From contig CP054837.1 of NCBI GenBank assembly GCA_028768525.1, positions 3,592,001 to 3,656,000 on the forward strand: a stretch of DNA of 64,000 nucleotides, given 5' to 3'. The number at the start of each line of letters is the position of its first letter. Position 1 is the first letter of the stretch. The DNA is from Desulfobacter sp. (GTDB lineage: Bacteria > Desulfobacterota > Desulfobacteria > Desulfobacterales > Desulfobacteraceae). Below, one piece after another: positions 1 through 7,511 of the stretch. A program made the translations under genes and the position numbers. The notes beneath the pieces are model-generated. The model made no database searches. It had not been told where the DNA came from and saw only the letters and a program-made list of their open reading frames with translations.

Positions 1-386
1 AGCTGGCCGATTTTTTTCTGGGCATGTCCGGCCATGTGGAGCCGGGACAGGGTTGCCATGGCCCTTTCCCGGGCCTCGTCCTTTTTCTCGGATTTGGGCG
101 CGCCCATGAGAACCACGTCCAGGGCGGTGATGGGAAAGCGTTCATTGATATGGACGTTCTGGGGAACATAGCCCACGGCGGCGGAATTGTTCCTGGGCGG
201 CTTCCCCATGACACGGATACTGCCGCGGTCCGGTGTGAGCAGACCCAGGATCAGCTTGAGCAGGGTGGACTTCCCCCCGCCGTTGGGGCCGATAATGGCC
301 ATGAAATCCTTTTCCCGGATGGTGAGGTTTACGCCGTTAAGGGCGGGCTGACCGTTGTATGCAAAGCTGACATCGGCCACCTCCAC
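1..386 (-). CDS. znuC: Zinc/manganese ABC transporter ATP-binding protein, partial
   Basis: ATPase subunit of a metal-uptake ABC transporter; only the N-terminal ~128 residues are inside the window and the gene runs off the left edge. The Walker A motif GPNGGGKST is at about residues 31-39, and the Q-loop region reads VGYVPQN, as in ZnuC/TroB-type ATPases. It follows the substrate-binding gene on the same strand. The start is uncertain: there is no ATG near the expected N-terminus. GTG at 386-384 gives a family-like beginning (MEVADVSFAY); an ATA codon at 413 would sit right after the AAGGAGG inside the end of znuA. The membrane subunit (znuB) is not visible and is presumably outside the window. 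Confidence 0.88.
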   Translation of the reverse strand, partial: MEVADVSFAYNGQPALNGVNLTIREKDFMAIIGPNGGGKSTLLKLILGLLTPDRGSIRVMGKPPRNNSAAVGYVPQNVHINERFPITALDVVLMGAPKSEKKDEARERAMATLSRLHMAGHAQKKIGQ

Positions 387-409
387 AAGGGCTTTTTCGA
401 GAATCTGTA

Positions 410-1315
410 CTATTTCAGTGCCTCCTTGAATTGGCTGGCAATGGTTTTCATATTTTCCATCCAGTCCTGGGCCAGGGGGTCTGCCGCCACCACCCGGCCG
501 TTGATTTCCCTGGCGATGAGCCGGGCGCTTTTGGCGGAAAACTGGGGCTGGACAAAGAGGACCCGGATGCCGGCGTCCCGGGCATGGCGGATGAGTTCCA
601 TGAGTTGGGCCGGTTTGGGGTCTTTCCCTTCCATTTCAATGGGGATCATGTCCAGGCCGAAGTCCCGGGCAAAATAGCCCCATGAGGGGTGGAAGACCAT
701 GAACCGGGTGCCGGTTTTATCTTTAAACAGGTTGTGGAGCTCTTTTTCCAGGCCGTCGATTTCCCGGATGAAGGCATCGTAATTCTCCCTGTAAAAGGCG
801 CGGTTGGCCGGGTCTTCTTCGGCCAGTGCCTGGCAGATGGTGTGGGCCTGGATTCTGACCAGGGCCGGGGAGGTCCAGATGTGGGGATCCATCCCGGTGT
901 GGCCGTGGTCTGCTTCGTTTTGATGGGCGTGATCTTTATGGTGCTCGTGGCGGTCGTGTTCATGGGCGGCGATGGGGATCTTGGGGATGCCTTTATCCGT
1001 ATGGACCAGTTTCATTTTCGGATTGGAGGCAGTGATTTTGTCCAGCCAGAAATTTTCAAAGGGCACGCCAATGGAAAAGTAGAGCCGGGTCTTTGACAGA
1101 GCCGCCATCTGCGCCGGTTTGGGTTCATAGGTGGCGGGACTGGCCCCGGGCCGGACCATGACCTGGACATCCACCCTGTCTTTTCCGATACGTTCCACCA
1201 TGTATTGCTGGGGAAGAATGCTGACGGAGACAGGCAGGGGGGCCGAGGCAAAGGCCGTACCAACGGCCACGGCTGTGAGTATGATTGCAAAAGCTGATAT
1301 TAGTAGTCTGTTCAT
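410..1315 (-). CDS. znuA: Zinc ABC transporter periplasmic substrate-binding protein
   Basis: Periplasmic metal-binding lipocalin-unrelated cluster A-I protein of the ZnuA/TroA family, 301 residues. It has a Sec signal peptide (MNRLLISAFAIILTAVAVG then AFASA), the conserved start SVSILPQQYMVERI, a His-rich acidic loop at about residues 117-140 (HEHDRHEHHKDHAHQ), then the metal-ligand segment GMDPHIWTSP. The His-rich loop is typical of zinc rather than manganese binders. It is the first gene of the transporter operon, with znuC immediately downstream. The upstream region contains two matching inverted repeats (1349-1367, 1434-1448) that probably bind a zinc-responsive repressor. Confidence 0.93.
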   Translation of the reverse strand: MNRLLISAFAIILTAVAVGTAFASAPLPVSVSILPQQYMVERIGKDRVDVQVMVRPGASPATYEPKPAQMAALSKTRLYFSIGVPFENFWLDKITASNPKMKLVHTDKGIPKIPIAAHEHDRHEHHKDHAHQNEADHGHTGMDPHIWTSPALVRIQAHTICQALAEEDPANRAFYRENYDAFIREIDGLEKELHNLFKDKTGTRFMVFHPSWGYFARDFGLDMIPIEMEGKDPKPAQLMELIRHARDAGIRVLFVQPQFSAKSARLIAREINGRVVAADPLAQDWMENMKTIASQFKEALK

Positions 1316-1348
1316 GGCTCAGGTCCATCTTTTTATGTTTTGGCTTAT

Positions 1349-1367
1349 AATGCAACTTTATTGCATT
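1349..1367. promoter_or_regulatory. Candidate Zur/Fur-family operator, copy 1
   Basis: Perfect 7-5-7 inverted repeat AATGCAA-CTTTA-TTGCATT, 34 bp upstream of znuA. Its core TGCAA-N5-TTGCA recurs at 1434. The architecture and its place ahead of a zinc uptake operon suggest a Zur-type metal repressor site; the repressor gene itself is not in the window. Confidence 0.65.
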
Positions 1368-1433
1368 TTTTGGAAATTGCAAGGGTTGCTAGGAGAAAAA
1401 AACGGCAAAAGGGGCGGCCGTCTCTTTTCAGCG

Positions 1434-1448
1434 TGCAACTAGATTGCA
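1434..1448. promoter_or_regulatory. Candidate Zur/Fur-family operator, copy 2
   Basis: Second perfect TGCAA-CTAGA-TTGCA dyad, same half-sites and spacing as copy 1 and 85 bp away, between divergent znuA and the proline-racemase-family gene. A looser TTGCAA...TTGC run near 1376-1388 may be a third, weak site. Confidence 0.55.
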
Positions 1449-1524
1449 GGTTTTTAGGATTGATGGTAAGGGAAAAAGCGGATTTGAATCCAATTCAGTT
1501 TAACCCGAGATTCAGGAGAATCAG

Positions 1525-2559
1525 ATGCGGTCTTCAAAGATTATTCATACGGTCAGCTGTCATGCAGAAGGAGAGGTGGGGGATGTGATTGTGGGGGGGG
1601 TGGCGCCGCCGCCCGGGGATACCCTGTGGGAACAGTCCCGGTGGATCGCCAGGGACCAGACCCTGAGAAATTTCATGCTCAACGAACCCAGGGGCGGGGT
1701 GTTCCGACATGTGAACCTGCTGGTGCCCCCCAAACACCCCGAGGCCCAGATGGGCTGGATCATCATGGAGCCGGAGGACACCCCGCCCATGTCCGGATCA
1801 AACAGCATCTGCGTTTCCACGGTATTGCTGGAAGCCGGCATCCTGCCCATGGAAGAGCCCCGGACCCGTCTCACCCTGGAAGCCCCGGGGGGCCTGATCC
1901 GGGCCGTGGCCGACTGCGAAGGCGGCCATGTAAAGCGGATGACCGTCCATAACGTCCCTTCTTTTGTCCACCGGCTGGATGCGGACCTGGAAGTGGAGGG
2001 AATAGGCACCCTCAAGGTGGATACGGCCTATGGCGGTGACAGTTTTGTCATCGTCAATGCCCGGGATATCGGCTTTGAGGTCACACCGGACGAGGCCCGT
2101 GACATGGCCGAAATGGGAATCCGGATCACCAATGCCGCCACGGAGCAGCTGGGATTTGTCCACCCGGAGAACCCGGACTGGGACCATATTTCATTCTGCC
2201 AGATTGCCGCTCCCCTGAAAGAGGAAGACGGTGTTTTTGTGGGGCGCAACACCGTGGCCATCCAGCCGGGCAAACTGGACCGGTCCCCCACGGGCACGGG
2301 ATGTTCGGCCCGGATGGCGGTGCTGGCCAAACGGGGAATGATCAAAAAGGGGGACATGTATATCGGGGAATCGGTGATCGGGTCCCGGTTCCACTGTAGG
2401 TATGAATCCGATGCCAAAGCCGGGGACTGGGATGCCATCATCCCCTCCATCTCCGGCCGGGCCTGGGTGACAGGCACCCACCAGCATATGCTGGATCCCG
2501 ACGATCCCTGGCCCCAGGGCTATAAGGTGGCGGATACCTGGCCCCGGCTGATGGGGTAG
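1525..2559 (+). CDS. Proline racemase family protein (4-hydroxyproline epimerase-like)
   Basis: Cofactor-independent racemase/epimerase/dehydratase of the proline racemase fold, 344 residues. The second catalytic motif DRSPTGTGCS (residues 252-261) keeps its cysteine (C260), and AYGGDSF (168-174) is the usual substrate-side motif. The first catalytic position, usually Cys in MCGHGT, is serine here (MSGSN, S90). In this superfamily a Ser/Cys pair has been associated with 4-hydroxyproline 2-epimerases, while 3-hydroxyproline dehydratases have Thr at the second position, so epimerase is the better guess; the substrate remains unproven. The start is supported by CAGGAGAA 5 bp upstream. It is divergent from znuA across the putative zinc operators. 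Confidence 0.85.
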   Translation: MRSSKIIHTVSCHAEGEVGDVIVGGVAPPPGDTLWEQSRWIARDQTLRNFMLNEPRGGVFRHVNLLVPPKHPEAQMGWIIMEPEDTPPMSGSNSICVSTVLLEAGILPMEEPRTRLTLEAPGGLIRAVADCEGGHVKRMTVHNVPSFVHRLDADLEVEGIGTLKVDTAYGGDSFVIVNARDIGFEVTPDEARDMAEMGIRITNAATEQLGFVHPENPDWDHISFCQIAAPLKEEDGVFVGRNTVAIQPGKLDRSPTGTGCSARMAVLAKRGMIKKGDMYIGESVIGSRFHCRYESDAKAGDWDAIIPSISGRAWVTGTHQHMLDPDDPWPQGYKVADTWPRLMG

Positions 2560-2574
2560 GCCGCCCCGTCCGGA

Positions 2575-2754
2575 TCAGGGTTTTGGCTTGTTGCCGGGCA
2601 TCTTTTCTTTTTGTTTAAGGCAGATGCGGCACCGGTCGTCGGAGCAGAATTCACAGGAAAAGCAGTCCCTGCATCCGTGTTTGCAGGGGCTGTGTTTTTT
2701 TTTGTCCGGGACATATATCTTGCCGGGAAGGTCCGGTATGTTGACAAAGGCCAT
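2575..2754 (-). CDS. Small Cys-rich protein (59 aa)
   Basis: Unrecognised microprotein with seven cysteines in the second half: C24, C28, C31, C34, C37, C42 and C45, in the run CKHGCRDCFSCEFCSDDRC followed by RIC. The N-terminus (MAFVNIPDLPGKIYVP) is uncharged and the C-terminus basic. The spacing suggests zinc or iron-sulfur ligation by one or two knuckles. AAGGGGG sits 3 bp upstream of the ATG. It ends 16 bp from the convergent proline-racemase-family gene. I call it real because the cysteines cluster, the ribosome site is good and it fills the gap exactly; it is shorter than usual gene-finding cut-offs. Confidence 0.72.
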   Translation of the reverse strand: MAFVNIPDLPGKIYVPDKKKHSPCKHGCRDCFSCEFCSDDRCRICLKQKEKMPGNKPKP

Positions 2755-2811
2755 TGGTCCCCCTTGGAAATTTCGGTGGTGCCTTTAAGGTAATACCCTT
2801 GGGGGAATTTA

Positions 2812-2842
2812 AAAGGGGGGCGCCGGCCGTTGCCCGGCCGGG
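2812..2842 (-). terminator. Possible intrinsic terminator after the DUF1178 gene
   Basis: On the minus strand CCGGCCG-GGCAA-CGGCCGG forms a 7-bp GC stem followed by a C run and TTTT. The U-tract is short and offset, so this is tentative. Confidence 0.35.
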
Positions 2843-2846
2843 CATA

Positions 2847-3293
2847 TCAGTTGAGGTCGTCGTTTTCTTTCTTTTTTACCGGCACCTTGAGCACCTGGAC
2901 CCCTTCTTTGGCCAGGGCCTTTTCCTCTTCTTTGGTGGTGGTCCCCCGGATATTGCGGTGCTCCTTGGCCCCGTAATGCATCTGAAGGGCCTCTTTGGCA
3001 AAGGATGACCCGACGTTTTCAAAGTTTTTTTCCACAAAATCCGCCACCCGGTCCGTAAATTCCGCCACGGCTTCCTGGGTGGCCTGCATGGCCTGGTGGG
3101 TGGACGGCGGCAGGGAGGGGGTGCTGGATGAGGTGCGGACAGCCACCGGGGAGAGTTTGGGCACCACGGAAAAGGTTTCGCATACCGGGCACTGGAGGAG
3201 GCCCTCCTCCTGCTGGCGGTCCAGGTCCGCCCGGTCGTCAAACCACCCTTCGAAGGTATGTCCGTTTATGCATTCAAGATCAAAAACAATCAT
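2847..3293 (-). CDS. DUF1178 family protein
   Basis: Short soluble protein of about 148 residues matching DUF1178: it begins MIVFDLECINGHTFEGWF, then has a CPVC knuckle (LLQCPVCETFSV) and a low-complexity Ser/Thr/Pro linker before a helical C-terminus (EALQMHYGAKEHRNIRG). The two cysteines after the N-terminal Cys/His segment suggest a zinc ribbon. A TTG 15 bp further upstream is in frame, but the ATG at 3293 matches the family start and has GGGGGAA at good spacing. No function is established for the family. Confidence 0.88.
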   Translation of the reverse strand: MIVFDLECINGHTFEGWFDDRADLDRQQEEGLLQCPVCETFSVVPKLSPVAVRTSSSTPSLPPSTHQAMQATQEAVAEFTDRVADFVEKNFENVGSSFAKEALQMHYGAKEHRNIRGTTTKEEEKALAKEGVQVLKVPVKKKENDDLN

Positions 3294-3358
3294 CTTAAAT
3301 TCCCCCAACCCCTTTACTCATCTTTACCAAATAATCCTTAGAAAATATAGGGAATACG

Positions 3359-4717
3359 CTATTTCTGCATTTTTTTCAATTGGGAAATGCGGTCCAGTTC
3401 GGCCTGGGAGCATACACAGGGAAAGAGGCTGTTATTGGTCAGGCCGGGGTGGGCCGTGATATCAAGCCGGGCGCGGGAAACGGCATCCGGCCACATGGGG
3501 GTGTGGGGGATGGGGGTGTAATAGGCCAGCACCGGCAGAATTCCCAGGGATTTCACCAGGGTTATGGAGGCTTCCACGTCGTCCAGGTCCTGGCCGGGCA
3601 GCCCGCAGAGCAGATAGGCCCCCAGCTGTTCCCGGTTGAACCCGGCCCGTTTCAAGCTGTCCACTGCCCCGTAGAATTCATCCTTGCGCACCTTGGCATC
3701 GTGGTGGCGGTTTTTTGAGAAGTCCGTGGTTTCAAGCCCCAGGCGGATGGCCTTGAATCCGGCCCGGAACATGAGGTCGGCGGACCGGGGGGTAACCTCC
3801 CGGATGTGGATGGCGTTGGGGGTGTGGAAATTGATGTCCAGGTCCGAGTCGATGATTTTTTTCAGCAGGGGAAAGGCGTATCGTTTCGGGTTGACCAGCA
3901 GGGCATCATCGTAAAAGGGGAAATTTGTCACCCCGAAATTGTCGTGCCAGTGACGGATTTCCTTAAACACATGGGCCGGGGATCGCCGCCTAAGTTTCGG
4001 CTCCAGAAAGGAGGAGGCGCAGTATTCGCATGAAAAGGGGCAGCCCCGGGAGGTGAGGATGGGGGCATAGGCCAAATGGTCCTGCAGGTCCAGGGCCGGA
4101 AATGGCCAGTGGTCCAGGTCGCCGGGGTCGGGAATGCGGTCCATGGCAAATCCGGTAAATTCCAGAATCAGCTGGGCCAGTTCCGGTTCTCCGGGGCCGG
4201 TGATCACCCGGTCGGCCCCTGAAAATTCTTCGGCGTGGTCCCGGCACAGGCTGGCGTAAATGCCGCCCAGCACCACAGGCACGCCGGGCAGAAATTCTTT
4301 TACGGCGGCGATGGTTTCGGCAACCCCCGATGCCCAATAGGTCATCAGGGAGGTTACCATGACCAGGTCGGGCCTGTCCCCTGCGGCCAGGGTTTCAAGG
4401 TCGGCTTCAATCCATTCCTTGGGTGTGCCGTACCGGCTGAAGGTTTTGGTTTCCCCGGGCAGATGGGCCGCCATGGGGCCGGGCAGGTCAATGGGGGTCT
4501 TGTCAAAGGGGCCCCGGCCGTCCCGCTGGACTTTGGCCGGACGGGTCCGTTTGGGATGAAACCGGTTCATGCAGTCCAGATAGGAGACCCTCACCCCGTT
4601 CTGCCTGAGGATGGCCGCCATGGAGAGCAGCCCCAGGGGTTTGGCCCAGAAGTCAAAGGCGGCAAAGTCGTGGATCCAGGGATTGACGCAGAGAATATGG
4701 GGGGGATCAGTCTTCAA
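3359..4717 (-). CDS. B12-binding-domain radical SAM protein
   Basis: 452-residue radical SAM enzyme. The N-terminal ~200 residues look like a cobalamin-binding Rossmann domain (GVRVSYLDCMNRF, VVLGGIYASL, ITGPGEPEL) but no DxHxxG lower-ligand motif is visible, so any cobalamin would bind base-off without a protein His. The radical SAM cluster motif CPFSCEYC (Cx3Cx2C) follows at about residue 226. The ATG lies inside the end of the preceding AhbB-like gene (11-bp overlap), implying translational coupling. The context suggests a role in tetrapyrrole or another methyl-transfer/rearrangement step, but the substrate is unknown. It is not obviously AhbC or AhbD, which lack the N-terminal B12 domain. 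Confidence 0.85.
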   Translation of the reverse strand: MKTDPPHILCVNPWIHDFAAFDFWAKPLGLLSMAAILRQNGVRVSYLDCMNRFHPKRTRPAKVQRDGRGPFDKTPIDLPGPMAAHLPGETKTFSRYGTPKEWIEADLETLAAGDRPDLVMVTSLMTYWASGVAETIAAVKEFLPGVPVVLGGIYASLCRDHAEEFSGADRVITGPGEPELAQLILEFTGFAMDRIPDPGDLDHWPFPALDLQDHLAYAPILTSRGCPFSCEYCASSFLEPKLRRRSPAHVFKEIRHWHDNFGVTNFPFYDDALLVNPKRYAFPLLKKIIDSDLDINFHTPNAIHIREVTPRSADLMFRAGFKAIRLGLETTDFSKNRHHDAKVRKDEFYGAVDSLKRAGFNREQLGAYLLCGLPGQDLDDVEASITLVKSLGILPVLAYYTPIPHTPMWPDAVSRARLDITAHPGLTNNSLFPCVCSQAELDRISQLKKMQK

Positions 4718-5183
4718 AATACTTCATGGAGGTCTTTTTCAATTCCTCCCGGGAAAAGAGCAGGGAATAGGTATCTTCTTTTATGGCGTTGGATATTTTT
4801 TCGACAATGGCGTAACACTCTTCTTCGGTGGCGCCGTGTACCATGGTGTAGAGGTTGTTGTCCCAGTCCGTCGCCGGATTGCGGCGGTAGCAGTGGGTGA
4901 CTTCCCTGAAGGACGCCATGATGGGGCCGACCTCTTCCACCCGGTCCTCGGGGATCTTCCAGGCCACCATGGCATTGGCTTTATAGCCGGATTTCTGGTG
5001 CTTGAGGGTGGCGCCGAACCTGCGGATCATCTTCTTTTCATTGAGGTCCTTGAGGACCTTTAAGAATTCATCCTCCGTAATGCCGATCTGTTCGGCCATC
5101 TCCAGAAAGGGGCGCTTGGTTACGGGGATGTCGGTCTGCAGCAGGGCAATGATTTTTTTTTCCAGGTCTGTAAGGTCGGTCAT
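4707..5183 (-). CDS. ahbB: Siroheme decarboxylase-like protein (AhbB/NirDLGH family)
   Basis: 158 residues of the Lrp/AsnC-like fold used by siroheme decarboxylases. An N-terminal winged helix (TDLEKKIIALLQTDIP) precedes the characteristic VTHCYRRNP segment and DWDNNLYTMVHG, which correspond to the haem-pathway members rather than to DNA-binding Lrp regulators. In sulfate reducers AhbA and AhbB decarboxylate siroheme to didecarboxysiroheme. Only one such protein is in this window; a partner AhbA would be elsewhere. The next gene (B12 radical SAM) overlaps its 3' end. An Lrp-type regulator is the alternative reading, made less likely by the NLYTMVHG motif. Confidence 0.8.
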   Translation of the reverse strand: MTDLTDLEKKIIALLQTDIPVTKRPFLEMAEQIGITEDEFLKVLKDLNEKKMIRRFGATLKHQKSGYKANAMVAWKIPEDRVEEVGPIMASFREVTHCYRRNPATDWDNNLYTMVHGATEEECYAIVEKISNAIKEDTYSLLFSREELKKTSMKYFED

Positions 5184-5288
5184 ATTCTATTTTGTTTTCC
5201 TGATTCCGTTGGAATTTATGTTTGAACGAATAATTCTGCCTGTTTGGGGGTGGGTTGTCAATATAAAATAAGGCCCGGGCATTGTGGC

Positions 5289-6125
5289 TCACCTGGCGGA
5301 TGAATCCCCCAGGTTTTCTGGAGCCTTACCTGGCTGGGGGGCCTCATAAACAATACTATCGGTCCCCCACAGTCTGTTTATCCGGTGTTCGATCTGGGAA
5401 GAGAGGCCGCTGGTCCAGAATTCCATCATTCCATGGGCTTCGGATTCATTGTGACGGTTTGATTCATACAGGCGTCTTTTCAGCTCTTTAGCAACGGGTA
5501 CGGCGGTATCAATTATATCCGCCCTGCCGCTGGATACCTTTTCAATGGCCTGTTTTAAAAACGAAAAATGGGTACACCCGAGAACAATTTGATCACACCC
5601 TTTCACCAGCAGGGGATGAATATATTTTGTTGCAATCCGCTCTGCTTTTTCACTGTTATGATTCAGGTGTTCAACCAGGTCCACAAATTCAGGGCAGGCC
5701 TGCACTTCGATTTTTATCTGTTTTGAAAATCTGGCTTTGAGAGATTTAAAGGAATCGCTATCCAGTGTCTGGGCGGTGGCCAGCACGCCAATGATGCCGT
5801 TATTGCTTTTCAATGACGCTGGCTTTATGCCGGGTTCGACACCGACAATGGGAATTAAAAACTTGGATCGGAGACGCTGTATTGAGGTCACCGTTGCTGT
5901 GTTGCAGGCCACCACAATTGCCTTGCATCCCCTATTGATTAAGAATTCTGCAATGTATTCCGACCGCTTGTTAATCAGCGGCCCTGGTTTATTCCCATAT
6001 GGGGAAAAATGAATATCCGCAAAGTATGTGATATGCTCGCCGGGAAGAATCTCCTTGATGGCGTGACAAATCGACAGGCCGCCGACACCTGAATCAAATA
6101 CGCCTATGGGGTTTGATTTTATCAT
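5289..6125 (-). CDS. murI: Glutamate racemase
   Basis: Converts L- to D-glutamate for peptidoglycan. The 278 residues carry the family signatures: IGVFDSGVGGLSI at the N-terminus, the first catalytic Cys in VVACNTATV (about residue 74) and the second in LGCTHFSFL (about 184). GGAAGC precedes the ATG. The gene is noticeably more AT-rich than mtnA and the znu genes on either side, and stands alone, which may indicate a different history. Confidence 0.95.
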   Translation of the reverse strand: MIKSNPIGVFDSGVGGLSICHAIKEILPGEHITYFADIHFSPYGNKPGPLINKRSEYIAEFLINRGCKAIVVACNTATVTSIQRLRSKFLIPIVGVEPGIKPASLKSNNGIIGVLATAQTLDSDSFKSLKARFSKQIKIEVQACPEFVDLVEHLNHNSEKAERIATKYIHPLLVKGCDQIVLGCTHFSFLKQAIEKVSSGRADIIDTAVPVAKELKRRLYESNRHNESEAHGMMEFWTSGLSSQIEHRINRLWGTDSIVYEAPQPGKAPENLGDSSAR

Positions 6126-6190
6126 GGGGCTTCCATCCTCAGCCGGTCCTGCCCTGGATCTTATTGTACCGGGCCTATCTGTCCTTTTGT

Positions 6191-6688
6191 TTATTCTTGT
6201 TCTTGAACCTGTTTTTCAAACAGCTCCGGATAGAGTTCCCGGGCACAGTCCGGACAGATACTGTGGGTGAATTTTGCGTCCGAATGTTTGGTGATATACA
6301 GGTCGACTTGATGCCAATACCCCTCGTCGTCCCTGATTTGTTTGCATTTTGAACAGATTGGCAATATCCCCCTGAGCTGGGTTATTTCGGTGAGTGCGGC
6401 TTCAAGTTCTTCGTTTCTCCGGGACAGCATGGTTTGGATAAGGGCAAGCTCATGCCATCTTCTGATGGCGAAAATCAAAAATGCAAAGCCGAGAAAAATG
6501 GATACGGTCAGAATTTCGTCAGCTTCCCAGTTTTCATATCGCATGGAAAATGCGATTATTCGCTCCATGATATCATATTGGGATGCAATTATGTATACAA
6601 GAACAACGGCGGCAATAATGATCAGCAGTTCGGTTTTTTTCTTTTGCTGCAGCCTGGTTAACTCCCTGTTGAATTCTTTATTCGTCAT
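6191..6688 (-). CDS. Membrane signalling fragment with CSKCKQIRDD C-terminal motif
   Basis: About 165 residues: two hydrophobic helices (LLIIIAAVVLVYIIASQYD and VSIFLGFAFLIFAI), a short coiled coil (RRNEELEAALTEITQLRG), then a Cys-containing tail beginning ILPICSKCKQIRDDEGYW and ending ICPDCARELYP. That tail is common at the C-termini of deltaproteobacterial histidine kinases, response regulators and PAS proteins; here it stands without any kinase, receiver or PAS domain. Two CxxC pairs suggest a metal site. The start is taken at the ATG at 6688; an upstream in-frame TTG at 6769 has no ribosome site. Function unknown. Confidence 0.72.
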   Translation of the reverse strand: MTNKEFNRELTRLQQKKKTELLIIIAAVVLVYIIASQYDIMERIIAFSMRYENWEADEILTVSIFLGFAFLIFAIRRWHELALIQTMLSRRNEELEAALTEITQLRGILPICSKCKQIRDDEGYWHQVDLYITKHSDAKFTHSICPDCARELYPELFEKQVQEQE

Positions 6689-6870
6689 GTCCACACTCGT
6701 TATCGGTACCAATTTGATAAAATGCGTCTGTTTTTTATATTCAGATCCATCTAAATTGTTTAGGCGCAAAAGCGGTAAAGAAAGGTTTTATAGGAGATAA
6801 CCATTCCCGGTGACAAAAGGCAAGGAAATAAACTTCGCTGTCCTTTATTTTCGTTGTGGACCCATAGGGC

Positions 6871-7503
6871 TTAGGCGGCTTTACCGTGCGACCGTTTTCT
6901 CATGAAGCAGTGCCAGTTCCGTGCGGGTGTTTTCCGGTTTGAGTCGAATACGGCCGTGGTCAGGGTGAGGATTTCAAACCAGGGCTCCACGGCCCGGACA
7001 ATGTCCAGGGCCGAGCGCATGGGCGGGCCCTGATTCCTGGGCGGGGCGTCTGCGCTGCCCAGGAAACTGAGCCAGAGGCCTTGGGCCGCCATGTGGCGGT
7101 GGACGTTTTGGGCAAAGGCGGCCCGGTCATCGGGATCATCAAAGGAATGAAAACAGCCCCTGTCAAAGACAAAAGAGAAGTCTGTTGTATCGAGGTGTTC
7201 CCTTAAAAAGTCCATTTCCATGAAACAGGCCGCTATATTTTCGGCCCGGGCATTGGCCCGGGCCTTTTCAAGGGCAAAAGGAGAGAAATCAATGCCGGTG
7301 ACCTCAAAGCCCTGGCCGGCCAGCCACAGGGCGTTAACACCGGTGCCGCAGCCCAGTTCCAGGGTTTTGCAGGGTTCTATGGGATACCCGGCCACCCAGC
7401 CCATAAGGTCATTGTCCGGCCGGTCCAACTCCCAGGGGGGTGCTCCGGTTTCGTATAGATGGTTGAACCGTTCCCGTTTTGAATCCTCTCTCTTTTCTGC
7501 CAT
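6871..7503 (-). CDS. Class I SAM-dependent methyltransferase (TPMT-like)
   Basis: 210 residues with motif I LELGCGTGVNALWL (about 49-62), an acidic motif II loop (VTGIDFSPFAL) and a downstream FVFDRGCFHSF strand. The N-terminal NHLYETGAPPWELDRP is typical of thiopurine/tellurite-type small-molecule methyltransferases. It starts 8 bp after mtnA on the same strand, with GAGG 5 bp before its ATG, so the two are probably co-transcribed. The substrate cannot be read from sequence; the mtnA neighbour suggests sulfur or thio-metabolite chemistry. Confidence 0.85.
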   Translation of the reverse strand: MAEKREDSKRERFNHLYETGAPPWELDRPDNDLMGWVAGYPIEPCKTLELGCGTGVNALWLAGQGFEVTGIDFSPFALEKARANARAENIAACFMEMDFLREHLDTTDFSFVFDRGCFHSFDDPDDRAAFAQNVHRHMAAQGLWLSFLGSADAPPRNQGPPMRSALDIVRAVEPWFEILTLTTAVFDSNRKTPARNWHCFMRKRSHGKAA

Positions 7504-7511
7504 GGCGGCCT

